A stretch of DNA of 64,000 nucleotides from Bradyrhizobium sp. SZCCT0231 (GCF_018130245.1 NZ_JAFCKP010000001.1:620001-684000), one strand, 5' to 3'; counted from the first letter of the stretch, positions 1 to 9,023 are shown. Notes: a model not told the origin generated them from the sequence alone. Numbers and translations: made by a program.

Positions 1-846
1 AATCGCATTGGTCGGATGCGGCACGCTGTCGGTCGAGCGGATCGACCGGATGCCGGCCTCAGCGAAGGCGGCGATCATCGCGGGTGGAAACAGCGCGTGC
101 GTCACCACCGCATCGACGGCGGTCGCGCCCATCGCCGTCAGGGCCTTCGCCGCGGCCATCAGCGTCGTCCCGGAGGAGACGATGTCGTCCACCAGGAGCG
201 CCGGCCGTCCGGCGAGCAGGCCCGGATCGGCAAAGCTGATCGCCACGGAACGATCGCCGTGCCGCGTCTTCCGCGCCGCCGTGTGCTGCAATCGCAATCG
301 GCTCGCGACATCTTTCACCCAGGGCTCGGACTCCGTGTCGGGCCCGATCACGACGGTCGCTGGATCGATGCCGCCCGTTGCCAGCGCGTTCGCGATCGCC
401 GGCATGGCGGACAGGTTCTCCGCTTCGATACCCGGAAATATGGACCTGATGTCGGGGGTGCGATGCAAGTGCGCATCCACGGTGACGACGCGGTCCACGG
501 TCGTTGCAAGCAGATTGCCCATGGCGCGCTGGCTGATGGCCTCGCCGGCGTGAAATGCAGCATCCTGCCGCATGTAGCAGAGATAGGGTGCGACCAGGAC
601 CAGCCGCTTCGCGCCGTTGCGTCGCAGTGCCTCCGCGGCGAAGAGCAGGGCGACCAGCTTGTCGTTGGGTTGATCGAGCGAGGCATAGAGAATCGTGGTG
701 TCGGTCGCCGGCGCGACTGCGACGCGCAGTTCTCCGTCCGGAAAGCGATGCACGGCGATCTCGCCGCAGGCAAGCCCAAGCCGCGTTGCGAGGCGCTTCG
801 CCGCATCGGCGCCGCACGGCAATGTCTGGAGCGCGACCGTGCTCAC
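1..846 (-). CDS. Divergent ribose-phosphate pyrophosphokinase (PRPP synthetase) homologue, 3' end cut by window edge
   Basis: Reading the minus strand from a GTG at 846 gives 282 codons with no stop before base 1. The product shows family landmarks in order: FPDGE near residue 34, a YxxYMRQD-type segment near 100, and the PRPP-binding loop [11 protein letters not shown] near 219-229. PRPP synthetases make 5-phosphoribosyl diphosphate from ribose 5-phosphate and ATP. The segment that normally reads PD-x-GG-xx-RA is here [12 protein letters not shown], so this is a divergent paralogue and its substrate may differ. The GTG overlaps the stop of the upstream phosphorylase gene (GTGA), indicating translational coupling in one operon. 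The missing C-terminus should be short, since the family is about 290-320 residues. Confidence 0.8.
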   Translation of the reverse strand, partial: MSTVALQTLPCGADAAKRLATRLGLACGEIAVHRFPDGELRVAVAPATDTTILYASLDQPNDKLVALLFAAEALRRNGAKRLVLVAPYLCYMRQDAAFHAGEAISQRAMGNLLATTVDRVVTVDAHLHRTPDIRSIFPGIEAENLSAMPAIANALATGGIDPATVVIGPDTESEPWVKDVASRLRLQHTAARKTRHGDRSVAISFADPGLLAGRPALLVDDIVSSGTTLMAAAKALTAMGATAVDAVVTHALFPPAMIAAFAEAGIRSIRSTDSVPHPTNAI

Positions 847-2417
847 GGCGCCGCCTTGCCCTGCGGCGCCTCGTGACCGTTGACGAGGTAACCGGCCTCT
901 TCGGCAGCAGCGGCGGCAACCAGATCATGCTCGGGGTGGTCGAACGTGTAGACACGATAGAGCGGCTCGCCCTGCTCGACGCGGTCGCCGATCTTCTTGA
1001 ACAGGCAGATGCCGGCGCCCTTGTCGAGCGGCGCGCCGGCGGTACGGGCGAGGCGGTTGAGGCGCAGGCAGTCGATCGCGGACACGATGCCGTCATGCGC
1101 CGCCTCGACGTCGAAGCTGAGCGGTCCGAGCCCGTTGCTGCATGTCGAGGGACCCTGTGCGTCGATGATCTTCTGCATCTGCCTCAGCGCCGCGCCGCTG
1201 TCGAGCAGTTCGCGCGCCCGGGCATAGCCGGCGCCGCCGCGCAGCTTGGGATCGTATTCCAGGAGATGGGCGGCGAGCCGGAGCGACTTCTCGCGCAGAT
1301 CGCGCGGCGCCGCCGGCTCGTTGCCGAGCACCGCCATGACGTCGTTGGCTTCGAGCACCGGCCCGATGCCGTTGCCGATCGGCTGGCTTCCGTCGGTCGT
1401 GATCACCTCGACCGAGCGGCCGAAGCGGTCGCCGACGAATTCGAACAGCTTTCGCAGCCGCATGGCCTCGACGCCGCCGGTGACCTTCGCGGTCGGTCCG
1501 ACCGGAATGTCGATCAGCAGATGGGTCGAGCCTGCCGCGATCTTCTTGGACATGATGGAGGCGACCATCTGCTCGCGTGTGTCGAGGCTCAGGGGGCGCT
1601 CGACCGAGATCAGGACGTCGTCGGCCGGCGACAGGTTGACGTGCCCGCCCCAGATCAGGCAGCCGTTGCAGGAGGAGACGATCGCCTTCATCTCCTCGAC
1701 GCCGATATTCACCCGCGCCAGCACCTCCATCGTGTCGGCGGTGCCGGCGGGCGAGGTGATTGCGCGCGAGGAGGTCTTCGGGATCGGCAGGCCATGGGCG
1801 GCGACGATCGGCACCACGACCATCGAGGTGCGGTTGCCGGGGATGCCGCCGATGCAATGCTTGTCGACGACCACCGGGGCCGGCCAGACCAATTGCGTGC
1901 CGGCCTGCGCCATGGCCCCCGTGAGGGCGAGAAGCTCGTCGCTGGTGATGAAGCTCGCCGACCCGATCAGGAAGGCGGCGATCTCCATGTCGGAGTAACG
2001 ATAATGGGCAAGGTCGCTGACGATCGCGCCGATCTCGGCCTGGCTCAAGGTTCGTCCGCGGATCTTCGCACGCACCGCTTCCAGGCTCTCCGGAGGCGGG
2101 GCGGGCCTGACCGTGACCAGCGTTCCGACGGTTTCCGCGAAGCGCCGGAATGCTGGTTCGGAAAGTCCGATTTCGTCGGGAGATGCCAGCGTATCGTCGT
2201 CCGTGATCAGCAAGGTCGCCAGCAGAACCTTGCCGCCCTGACGAAGCTCGACGCGGCTGAAGCCGCGGAAGATCTCCGCGCGCAGCGCCTTGGAGTGCCT
2301 GGAGACGACGACGACGTTCTCACGGCCGGTGTCGAGACGGACGCGGCGGATCTTCAGCTGGGAGTGCGGAAGGTCTGGATGCATGGACAGGCCGGCAGCA
2401 AGGAGTTGGACCTCCAT
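843..2417 (-). CDS. AMP phosphorylase / putative thymidine phosphorylase, archaeal-type family
   Basis: A 524-residue protein of the large phosphorylase family that holds archaeal AMP phosphorylase and the bacterial 'putative thymidine phosphorylases'. It carries the glycosyltransferase family 3 signature ([14 protein letters not shown]) followed by [13 protein letters not shown], with an extra N-terminal domain of about 85 residues typical of this long form and absent from classical DeoA (about 440 aa). The family cleaves a nucleotide or nucleoside with phosphate, releasing base and a phosphorylated ribose. It overlaps the downstream PRPP-synthetase homologue by GTGA, so the two act in one pathway of ribose-phosphate salvage (inference). 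Substrate (NMP versus thymidine) cannot be decided from sequence. The start is the first ATG in a long open frame; ATG at residue 12 is an alternative. Confidence 0.85.
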   Translation of the reverse strand: MEVQLLAAGLSMHPDLPHSQLKIRRVRLDTGRENVVVVSRHSKALRAEIFRGFSRVELRQGGKVLLATLLITDDDTLASPDEIGLSEPAFRRFAETVGTLVTVRPAPPPESLEAVRAKIRGRTLSQAEIGAIVSDLAHYRYSDMEIAAFLIGSASFITSDELLALTGAMAQAGTQLVWPAPVVVDKHCIGGIPGNRTSMVVVPIVAAHGLPIPKTSSRAITSPAGTADTMEVLARVNIGVEEMKAIVSSCNGCLIWGGHVNLSPADDVLISVERPLSLDTREQMVASIMSKKIAAGSTHLLIDIPVGPTAKVTGGVEAMRLRKLFEFVGDRFGRSVEVITTDGSQPIGNGIGPVLEANDVMAVLGNEPAAPRDLREKSLRLAAHLLEYDPKLRGGAGYARARELLDSGAALRQMQKIIDAQGPSTCSNGLGPLSFDVEAAHDGIVSAIDCLRLNRLARTAGAPLDKGAGICLFKKIGDRVEQGEPLYRVYTFDHPEHDLVAAAAAEEAGYLVNGHEAPQGKAAP

Positions 2418-2523
2418 GCTTAGACGTCGCCGTCCCGATGCTGTTGACCCAGATCATGGTCCGCACATCCGGGAGACGCGGGCGAGGCGTGCGGCGCGCC
2501 GCCGCGCAGGCCAGGGCCGGCCG

Positions 2524-2688
2524 TTACTTCATCGCCGAGCTGATCGAGTTGAACTTGTTGTTGAGCAGCGCGCCGCCCGTGTTGTTCACGATGGTCACGA
2601 TTGCCAGAGCGATCCCGGCGGCGATCAGGCCATACTCGATTGCGGTTGCACCATTCTCATCGGCAAGGAAGGACCTAAGCAGACGCAT
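2524..2688 (-). CDS. Flp/Fap-type pilin subunit
   Basis: A 54-residue protein. Residues 8-20 (LADENGATAIEYG) match the Flp/Fap pilin pattern: a short basic leader, the G-AT-AIEYG segment with the essential Glu of type IVb pilins, then a hydrophobic helix to about residue 35 and a short polar tail. Such pilins are processed by a prepilin peptidase and assembled by the Tad/Cpa machine for surface adhesion. A GGGAG ribosome site lies about 8 bases before the ATG. No cpa/tad genes are in the window, so this is an orphan pilin locus. The small size, signature and ribosome site make the call firm. Confidence 0.9.
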   Translation of the reverse strand: MRLLRSFLADENGATAIEYGLIAAGIALAIVTIVNNTGGALLNNKFNSISSAMK

Positions 2689-2978
2689 TGCCAACTCCCG
2701 TTCATCCGATCCGATGGATGGTCGCGTCGTTATCGGACTTGCAAATCGATCGAATAAGTGTTCGTGCGCGCCAAAAGAATTAAGCCCGGGCGATCGCGCC
2801 TTCGCTCATACGACGGCATTCATTAAATTAAGGTTCCGCCGGTCCGTCCAAATGGAGTCAAATCGGCAGCCCCCCGGGGCGGGCAGCCCGGGTGCAGTGC
2901 CCGCCAAGACGTGATCGCGCCGCTTAACCGATTGTTGAGCCTGTTCGTCAATGGGGCGGGGAGGACCCTCATTCGCGC

Positions 2979-3215
2979 TCATCCGCGCCGGCCGTCCGCA
3001 TTCAGCGCCCGCAACATGGCGATGCGGGCGAACATCACCCAGCCGCCGCCCGTCTCGGCCGCATTGATCAAAGTCTCGATGGCGGTCTGCCAGTGCGCCT
3101 CGTGCTGGGCGTCGTCGGGCAGCTGCATGATGTAGTCCGCAGCATCTTGAAGCGTGAGCAGCTTGCGCTTGTTGCTCACGCGAACGGGGTCGTCGAACGC
3201 CGTCGACCAGGGCAT
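2979..3215 (-). CDS. DUF982-family small protein
   Basis: A 78-residue protein with the DUF982 layout: an N-terminal F-x-x-PV segment, a basic stretch, 'LTLQDAADYIMQLP', a central His-Trp helix and a C-terminal AR-x-AMLRAL segment. DUF982 proteins are small, often present in several copies in Rhizobiales, and have no established function. No signal peptide or membrane segment is visible, so it is probably cytoplasmic. It lies 59 bp beyond the ku stop, on the same strand, and could be co-transcribed with ku. Family call from pattern recognition only. Confidence 0.7.
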   Translation of the reverse strand: MPWSTAFDDPVRVSNKRKLLTLQDAADYIMQLPDDAQHEAHWQTAIETLINAAETGGGWVMFARIAMLRALNADGRRG

Positions 3216-3274
3216 GTCAGGCCGGCCGATCGGCGGGGAGGGACATCACGGCGCGATCGCAGGGTGTGATGCTG

Positions 3275-4270
3275 CTAGCCGGCTTTCTTCGCCCGCACCG
3301 GCTTGTCGGCCTTCTTCGTGGCTTCCTTGGGCGCGGTCTTTGCCGCGGCGTCCTTGCCGCCCTTGCCCGATATCGGCAGCAGCATCTCGCGCTGGCCCTC
3401 GACGCGCTTCTTCGGCTTCTTGCCCTTGACGGTCTCCTTGGCGGTCTCCTTGGCAGTCTCCCTGGCGACCTTCGCCGCAGGTGCCGCTTCCTTCTCGCTC
3501 GCGAGGCTCTTCTTCAGCGCGTCCATCAGGTTGATGACGTTGCCGCCGGTCTTCGGCGCGGCCTTCGCGGTGATCGGCATGCCGCTGCGCTTCTTGTTGA
3601 TGAGATCGATCAGAGCGGTCTCGTAATGATCCTCGAACAGCTCGGGCTCGAACGCGCCGGACTTCTTCTCGACGATGTGTTTTGCAAGGTCGAGCATGTC
3701 CCTCGTCAGCTTCACGTCCTGGATGTCGTCGAAATATTCCTTTTCGCTGCGGACCTCGTAGGGGTAGCGCAGCAGCGTGCCCATCAGGCCGCTCTCGAGC
3801 GGCTCCAGCGCGATGATGTGCTCGCGGTTGGTCAGCACCACGCGGCCGATCGCGACCTTGTCCATGCTGCGGATGGTCTCGCGGATCACGGCATAGGCGT
3901 CGTGGCCGACCTTGCCGTCCGGCACGAGGTAGTAGGGGCGGATCAGATAGCGGTTGTCGATGTCGGCCTTGGGCACGAACTCGTCGATCTCGATCGTGTG
4001 GGTGGAGTCGAGCGCGATGTCGTCCAGCTCGTCCTTGGTGACCTCGATATAGGTGTCGGTGTCGACCTTGTAGCCCTTGACGATGTCCTCGGAGGTCACC
4101 TCGTCGCCGGTCTCGGCGTCGACCTTGAGGTACTTGATGCGGTGGCCGGTCTTGCGGTTGATCTGGTTGAACGAGACCTTCTCGGTATCCGAAGTGGCCG
4201 GATAGAGCGCGACCGGGCAGGTCACGAGCGACAGACGCAGAAAACCCTTCCAATTGGCGCGGGGGGCCAT
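3275..4270 (-). CDS. ku: Ku protein, non-homologous end joining
   Basis: A 331-residue bacterial Ku. It starts with the typical MAPRANWKGFLRLSLVTCPV and keeps the core through the R-x-YYLVPD and AIGRVVLTNREH segments. Ku forms a ring-like homodimer on double-strand DNA ends and recruits ligase LigD. The last 85 or so residues are a Lys/Ala/Glu-rich tail with short ETAKETAKETVKG repeats, a low-complexity basic extension often seen in rhizobial Ku and thought to help DNA binding. No ligD is present in the window. It is divergent from a 51-aa membrane protein gene; I found no clear EcfG promoter on the ku side. Confidence 0.96.
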   Translation of the reverse strand: MAPRANWKGFLRLSLVTCPVALYPATSDTEKVSFNQINRKTGHRIKYLKVDAETGDEVTSEDIVKGYKVDTDTYIEVTKDELDDIALDSTHTIEIDEFVPKADIDNRYLIRPYYLVPDGKVGHDAYAVIRETIRSMDKVAIGRVVLTNREHIIALEPLESGLMGTLLRYPYEVRSEKEYFDDIQDVKLTRDMLDLAKHIVEKKSGAFEPELFEDHYETALIDLINKKRSGMPITAKAAPKTGGNVINLMDALKKSLASEKEAAPAAKVARETAKETAKETVKGKKPKKRVEGQREMLLPISGKGGKDAAAKTAPKEATKKADKPVRAKKAG

Positions 4271-4407
4271 GGGCTACTCCAGACGCAACAGAGGACAAGC
4301 CCCAAGGATAACATCGCCCAGGTGCGAATCATAGCAACCGCCGGCGCGGAATCTCGCAACGGCGTTAATCGTCGCCTGCGCCATGTTGCCGGGCGGGCCC
4401 ATGGTCC

Positions 4408-4432
4408 GGAACATCGTCCGAGATCACGCGTT
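4408..4432 (+). promoter_or_regulatory. Candidate EcfG (general stress sigma factor) promoter
   Basis: GGAAC at 4408-4412 and CGTT at 4429-4432 are separated by exactly 16 bases. This matches the alphaproteobacterial EcfG/RpoE2 consensus GGAAC-N16/17-CGTT. It sits about 70 bp before the ATG of the 51-aa gene, a normal promoter distance. The match is seen directly; use by EcfG is inference. Confidence 0.6.
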
Positions 4433-4502
4433 GCCCCACGGCACTTCATAGCCGCGAGGAGGTCGCGGCCATCCGACGCGACAGCCACAGATTGAGGTCA
4501 CC

Positions 4503-4658
4503 ATGGCAACCACGCGAGAGCAGAACCGGATCGTGGAAACTCCGACCGAGGCGCGCCAGGGCGAACCCGGGCCTTCGGTGGCGGCGCTCCTCGCCATCTC
4601 GACCGGGCTTGCGATCCTGATCCTTGCCGTCATCTGGTTCGTGTTCTTCCGAACCTGA
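4503..4658 (+). CDS. Small single-span membrane protein, unknown function
   Basis: A 51-residue protein starting at ATG 4503, with GAGGT just upstream. Residues 1-25 are polar (MATTREQ... EPGPS) and residues 26-49 form one strongly hydrophobic segment ending in WFVFFRT, so it is probably an inner-membrane protein with its N-terminus in the cytoplasm or periplasm (not decidable). It lies divergent from ku and behind a GGAAC-N16-CGTT EcfG-type promoter, suggesting general stress induction. I do not recognise a named family. It is supported by the ribosome site, promoter match and coherent membrane topology. Confidence 0.6.
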   Translation: MATTREQNRIVETPTEARQGEPGPSVAALLAISTGLAILILAVIWFVFFRT

Positions 4659-4872
4659 CGGCCCGAACCGGCCGGCTCGCCGGATAACGGGGCCCATTGC
4701 GCCCGCCATGCCGCCGGCTCGTCCGGCTGCGCGGCGGGCGCACTCGCATCAGTGCATGAGAAATCGTATATGACCAAAAAGTAACGCGGCCGGTTCCCGG
4801 CGTTCATATTCAGTTCACGCCGGAATTGCTCATCTGGAGCGGTGTTCATGCGGTCTATTTCTGGAGAGAAGC

Positions 4873-5547
4873 GTGCGCCTGCTCGTTGTTGAGGACGACC
4901 CCGATCTCAATCGCCAGCTCACCAAGGCGCTGACCGACGCCGGCTATGTCGTCGATCGGGCCTTCGACGGGGAGGAGGGGCATTATCTCGGCGACAACGA
5001 GCCGTATGACGCCGTGGTGCTCGATATCGGCCTGCCGAAGAAGGATGGCATCTCGGTGCTGGAGGCCTGGCGCCGCAACGGCCGCACCATGCCGGTCCTG
5101 ATCCTCACCGCACGCGACCGCTGGAGCGACAAGGTGCAGGGCTTCGATGCCGGCGCCGACGACTATGTCGCAAAGCCGTTCCACCTGGAGGAGGTGCTGG
5201 CGCGGATCCGCGCGCTGCTGCGCCGCTCCACCGGCCATGCCCAGAGCGAGCTGAGCTGCGGTCCGGTCACGCTCGACACCCGAACCGGACGGGTCAGCGT
5301 CTCGGGCAATCCCGTCAAGATGACATCGCACGAATATCGGCTTCTGGCCTACCTGATGCACCATTCCGGGCGGGTGGTCTCGCGCACCGAACTGGTCGAG
5401 CATCTCTATGACCAGGATTTCGACCGCGACTCCAACACCATCGAGGTCTTTGTCGGCCGCATCCGCAAGAAGCTCGACGTCGATATCATCCAGACCGTCC
5501 GCGGCCTCGGCTATCTCCTGACCCCGCCGCCTGCGCCCGGCGCTTGA
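4873..5547 (+). CDS. feuP: OmpR-family response regulator, FeuP/PhoP-like
   Basis: A 224-residue two-domain regulator. The receiver domain (about 1-115) has the acidic pair at 8-9, the phospho-acceptor Asp51 in VVLDIGLP and Lys101 in AKPFH. The C-terminal winged helix (about 122-222) ends in TVRGLGYLL. The sequence resembles rhizobial FeuP, including 'LTARDRWSDKV' and 'EHLYDQDFDRDSNTIEVFVG'; FeuP/FeuQ in Sinorhizobium controls envelope functions such as cyclic glucan export. The start is GTG 4873 with GGAGAG seven bases upstream. The partner kinase gene begins 108 bp downstream. The symbol is by resemblance; PhoP-like would be the safer generic name. Confidence 0.85.
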   Translation: MRLLVVEDDPDLNRQLTKALTDAGYVVDRAFDGEEGHYLGDNEPYDAVVLDIGLPKKDGISVLEAWRRNGRTMPVLILTARDRWSDKVQGFDAGADDYVAKPFHLEEVLARIRALLRRSTGHAQSELSCGPVTLDTRTGRVSVSGNPVKMTSHEYRLLAYLMHHSGRVVSRTELVEHLYDQDFDRDSNTIEVFVGRIRKKLDVDIIQTVRGLGYLLTPPPAPGA

Positions 5548-5655
5548 GGCTTTCCGGCCTTTAAGTATCTTGGCTTGACGGGAGGCCGAACAGGGCCCTT
5601 GGTCCGGCCATGACGTCCGACGACCTGACTTCCAGCCCCTGCCGGGACCGTTCCG

Positions 5656-7032
5656 ATGGCCGCTAGCTCGCTTGCGAACCGACTGTTCTTGTCGGCGACC
5701 GCCTGGCTCGTGGTGATCCTGGCCATCACCGGCGTGGTGCTGTCGTCGGTCTACAAGAACGCCACCGAGCGCGCCTTCGATCGCCGGCTCAATCTCTATC
5801 TGCGCACACTCATCGCGGAGGTCGCGACCCCCGACGAGCCGCCGGACCGCCAGTTTCAGTCGCTTGGCGAGCCCCTGTTCGAGCTGCCGCTGTCGGGCTG
5901 GTACTGGCAGATCACCCGGACCGACACCGAGAAGCCGGAGGTGCGCTCCTCGCGCTCGCTCTGGGACAAGAAGCTGCCGAAGCTGGAGGAGCAGGGCGCC
6001 GAGCTCACCGCTGCCGGCATCCGGCTCGGCTATGTCGACGGGCCCGAAGGGCAGAATTTGCGGATGGTGGAGCGGCCGGTCGATCTCGGCGCCGACGGCA
6101 AATTTCTGGTCAGCGTCGCCGGGGACGACACCGAGATCTTCGACGAGACGCGGAGCTTCGACTACTATCTCGGCGGCACCTTCACCGCGCTCGGCATCGT
6201 GCTGCTGCTGACGACTGTGTTCCAGGTCCGCTTCGGCCTTGCCCCGCTCAAGCGCATCTCTGAATCGATCGCCGACATCCGCTCCGGGCGGGCGGAACGG
6301 CTCGAGGGGGAATTCCCCGTCGAGATCGCGCCGCTGGCGCGCGAGACCAACGCGCTGATCGACGCCAATCGCGAGATCGTCGAGCGCGCGCGCACCCATG
6401 TCGGCAATCTCGCCCACGCGATCAAGACGCCGCTCTCGGTCATCGTCAACGAGGCCGGCGCCCACCCGGCCGATCCGTTCGCGGAAAAGGTGATGGAGCA
6501 GGCGGACGTGATGCGCGACCAGGTTGCCCATCATCTGGAACGTGCGCGCATTGCGGCGCGGGTCTCGGTGGTCGCGACCGTGACGGAGGTGGCACCCGCT
6601 ATCGAGGCGCTGCGCCGGACCATGGAGAAGATCCATCGCGACCGCGGCATCGTGGTCGAGGCCAAGGCCGATCCATCCGCAAAGTTCCGGGGCGAGCGAC
6701 AGGATCTGGAGGAGATGGTCGGCAATCTCGTCGACAATGCCTGCAAATGGGCGGCCTCGCGCGTTTCCATCGGGGTCCTGGTGGAGACGCCGCACCAGGC
6801 CGGCGCCGGCCCGCGTTTGCGGATCATCGTCGATGACGACGGCCGCGGCCTGTCGGAGGCCGAGCGTGCCCAGGTCTCCCGGCGCGGCCAGCGGCTGGAC
6901 GAGTCCAAACCCGGATCGGGACTGGGCCTGTCGATCGTGACCGATCTCGCCGCGCTCTATGGCGGCAGCTTTTCGCTCGGCGCTGCGCCGACCGGCGGCC
7001 TGCGGGCCGAATTGGTCCTTCCGGGACTTTAG
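5656..7032 (+). CDS. feuQ: Sensor histidine kinase, FeuQ/PhoQ-like
   Basis: A 458-residue membrane kinase. Membrane segments lie near 8-30 and 172-192, enclosing a periplasmic domain of about 140 residues. The dimerisation/phosphoacceptor helix has His254 in NLAHAIKTPLSV. The ATPase domain shows the N box NLVDNACKWA, G1 DDDGRGL and G2 GSGLGLSIV. It forms a cognate pair with the upstream response regulator, whose receiver family it matches. The signal is unknown; PhoQ-type kinases respond to cations or envelope stress. The assignment to the FeuQ group follows from the partner and the DNACKWA box rather than from any visible sensor motif. Confidence 0.85.
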   Translation: MAASSLANRLFLSATAWLVVILAITGVVLSSVYKNATERAFDRRLNLYLRTLIAEVATPDEPPDRQFQSLGEPLFELPLSGWYWQITRTDTEKPEVRSSRSLWDKKLPKLEEQGAELTAAGIRLGYVDGPEGQNLRMVERPVDLGADGKFLVSVAGDDTEIFDETRSFDYYLGGTFTALGIVLLLTTVFQVRFGLAPLKRISESIADIRSGRAERLEGEFPVEIAPLARETNALIDANREIVERARTHVGNLAHAIKTPLSVIVNEAGAHPADPFAEKVMEQADVMRDQVAHHLERARIAARVSVVATVTEVAPAIEALRRTMEKIHRDRGIVVEAKADPSAKFRGERQDLEEMVGNLVDNACKWAASRVSIGVLVETPHQAGAGPRLRIIVDDDGRGLSEAERAQVSRRGQRLDESKPGSGLGLSIVTDLAALYGGSFSLGAAPTGGLRAELVLPGL

Positions 7033-7193
7033 CCCCTTGTTTCGACGTGGTTTTTCGTCCTCGTCGATGCCCCTCTGGAGGAAGCCGGGGGCATTCGGAC
7101 CCACTTCCTAAACGGCTTCTTAAGTGGCGACCTCCTATGATCGCGCCGGACCCGTCCCATTGTCCGCCATTTTACCGTGCATTACCCGGGCGC

Positions 7194-8594
7194 ATGAGCC
7201 AGACATCGATCGAGCGGCTGAGGGAATATCTCGCGCAGCTCCCGCCGCAGTCGCAGGCACTGCTGATGCGGGAGTTCGAGCGTGCGCTCGAGCGCGGCCA
7301 GGACACGGCCGTGGCGACCCTCGTGCTCGAGCAATTGCGCAAGATCGTCCGCAAGACCGAGGCCGACGAGGCTCCGCCGCCGCGTACGGACGATCTGTCG
7401 CGCCTGCTGTTCCAGGTGTTGGAACCGTTCCTGGTCGAGGCGGGCACTCCGATCCGGGTCGGCCAGATTCGCCGCTCCTCGCTGCAGCCGATCTGGCAGT
7501 GGCTCGGCCGTAACGGCGCGCCGGACAAGGTGAACGAATTCGAGGCGGCGCTGTCGCGCATGCCGGCAGACAGTGCAGGGCAGGTGGAAGCCCTGGCCTC
7601 GAGGCTCCAGGCGGTGGCCGCGGACGCCATCTTCGAGTTGACGGGGCCGGGCGGCGGCGACAAATCGCGCGCGCTCGCCCGTGTCGGCCCGCCCAACGTG
7701 ATCGAGGATCTCTATTCGATCGGTGCGGTGCTCCAGGTCCGGGAGGCCATCGCGACGCTGAGCGAGAAGCTGCCGCGCACCGTGCGGGCCTTCGGGGATT
7801 CCCAGATCGCCTCGGTGACTTCGGCGCTCAACATTCCGGTGCTTCAGACGCCGCAGATGCTGCCTTTCGCCTTGTCGGCCGTCGTGCAGCGGATGACCGC
7901 GCCGTGGCAGATCATCCGCCTCGCCATCAAGATTGCCGCGTCGGACGACGAGATCCGCGTCGCGGCGACGCCTTACGGTGCCGCCGTCACGATCGCCCTG
8001 CACGATCTGTCCTGCGTTGCCGCGATCCTTCGCATGGACATCAAGCGCGGCCATTTCGACAACGTCGCCGGCAATCTCAAGACGCTGCACGACGGCGTGC
8101 GCGGCCTGCGCACCGAGCTCGACCTGCGCAACGATTCCGCCTGGGGCAAGCAGTTGACCTCGATCCGGGCCGACATCTCCAATGCGCTGCAATCCGAGAT
8201 CGACAGCGTTCCCGGCCGCGTTCGCCGCATCCTGCGCCAGCGCCCCGAGAAAGACATTCCGCCGGGCGCGCGGATCGACAGCACCGAGGTCGAGGAAACC
8301 CTGGCGCTGATCGACTTCGTCGCGACTTGCCGCAACTATGCGAGCGAGCTCGCGATCAACGAGGTGACGCTGCGCACCTATTCCGACCTCCAGCAATACG
8401 TGGAACGGTCGACCGAGCAGCTGGTGCAGTCGCTGCGCGCCGCCGATCACAAGGTCCGCGCCTATCGGCAGCAGCAGGTGCAGGCCGCGATCCGCTTCTG
8501 CCAGGTGCTGTTCGGCGACGATTACGCCTCGCTGATGAGGCGGGCCGCGGAAAACGCACTCACAGGCGAGCGCAAATCGTCGCGCGCCGGTTAA
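7194..8594 (+). CDS. Conserved hypothetical protein, mostly helical
   Basis: About 466 residues from ATG 7194 (MSQTSIERLREYL). The frame is open upstream, and ATG 7137 would add 19 residues; 7194 was chosen because a typical helical N-terminus begins there. The protein has no signal peptide or membrane span, and is rich in charged helices with a central region of small residues (DEIRVAATPYGAAVTIALHDL) and a C-terminal section of amphipathic helices around YSDLQQYVERSTEQL. I do not recognise a family. It follows the FeuP/FeuQ-like pair by 160 bp on the same strand, without visible coupling. Probably cytoplasmic. Confidence 0.7.
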   Translation: MSQTSIERLREYLAQLPPQSQALLMREFERALERGQDTAVATLVLEQLRKIVRKTEADEAPPPRTDDLSRLLFQVLEPFLVEAGTPIRVGQIRRSSLQPIWQWLGRNGAPDKVNEFEAALSRMPADSAGQVEALASRLQAVAADAIFELTGPGGGDKSRALARVGPPNVIEDLYSIGAVLQVREAIATLSEKLPRTVRAFGDSQIASVTSALNIPVLQTPQMLPFALSAVVQRMTAPWQIIRLAIKIAASDDEIRVAATPYGAAVTIALHDLSCVAAILRMDIKRGHFDNVAGNLKTLHDGVRGLRTELDLRNDSAWGKQLTSIRADISNALQSEIDSVPGRVRRILRQRPEKDIPPGARIDSTEVEETLALIDFVATCRNYASELAINEVTLRTYSDLQQYVERSTEQLVQSLRAADHKVRAYRQQQVQAAIRFCQVLFGDDYASLMRRAAENALTGERKSSRAG

Positions 8595-8693
8595 GCAGGC
8601 GCATATTTTCGTGGTCACTATTTATGGTTGACGGTGCCGGTCGCGCGCCGTACGGTCCCCGTGCAAGTCCGGGGAATTTCTATTTGTGGGCGC

Positions 8694-8963
8694 ATGAAAC
8701 CCGTCATCAGCTCCATCGAAATTGAGAACCGCGTGATCGTGGCCAAGTATCAAAGGCTGATGGTTGGGGCCAAGGTGGTGCTGGTCGAGAAGGCTAGCGA
8801 TCGGCAGCTGCCCGAGACAATCACGAGGGTTGCATCTCGGGTTCCAGTCGGAGCGTTGCGCATCAGATTGCCGGATGCAATCAAGCCGGGAACATACTTC
8901 CTGAAGGCCTTCAACGGGCGCGGCGAGGACGCCGCGCAAAGTGTCGACTTCGAGATCGGCTAA
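8694..8963 (+). CDS. Hypothetical protein, 89 residues, beta-rich
   Basis: Starting at ATG 8694 (MKPVISSIEIEN) gives 89 residues. The pattern of alternating hydrophobic residues (NRVIVAKYQRLMVGAKVVLVEK, then GALRIRLPDAI, GTYFLKAFNGRG, QSVDFEIG) suggests a small beta-sandwich resembling an IPT/TIG-like or immunoglobulin-like module, but no family is recognised. No signal peptide is evident. The frame is open upstream to 8628, but the upstream residues look non-coding. A CGTGCAAGTCCGGGGA stretch just before could form a small hairpin. Function unknown. Confidence 0.5.
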   Translation: MKPVISSIEIENRVIVAKYQRLMVGAKVVLVEKASDRQLPETITRVASRVPVGALRIRLPDAIKPGTYFLKAFNGRGEDAAQSVDFEIG

Positions 8964-9009
8964 GCCGTTGGATTTTCACCTTTTCGGCACTACATGCGGT
9001 TGCGTCGCC

Positions 9010-9023
9010 TTGACAATTGTCAA
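9010..9023. promoter_or_regulatory. Perfect 14-bp palindrome upstream of ccm operon, FNR/FixK-type
   Basis: TTGACAATTGTCAA is perfectly palindromic and fits the CRP/FNR-family form TTG-N8-CAA used by FixK in Bradyrhizobium. It ends 71 bp before the ccmI ATG. A site centred at 9016.5 would activate a start near 9058. The TTGACA half could instead be a -35 element, so its role is uncertain. Confidence 0.45.

Noticed and set aside
59-1096. Long minus-strand frames over the PRPP-homologue region
   Set aside because: They are Arg/Ser-rich and lack motifs; the frame starting at GTG 846 has clear PRPP-synthetase motifs and is the true gene.
2805-2850. GGAAC followed by CCGTCG on the minus strand ahead of the Flp pilin gene
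   Set aside because: The second element is CGTC, not CGTT, and it is over 110 bp from the pilin start; too weak to report as an EcfG promoter.
8640-8680. CCCCGTGCAAGTCCGGGG near the 89-aa gene as a tRNA or RNA arm
   Set aside because: A tRNA-like GTGCAAGTCC string is present, but no anticodon or acceptor arms could be paired around it.
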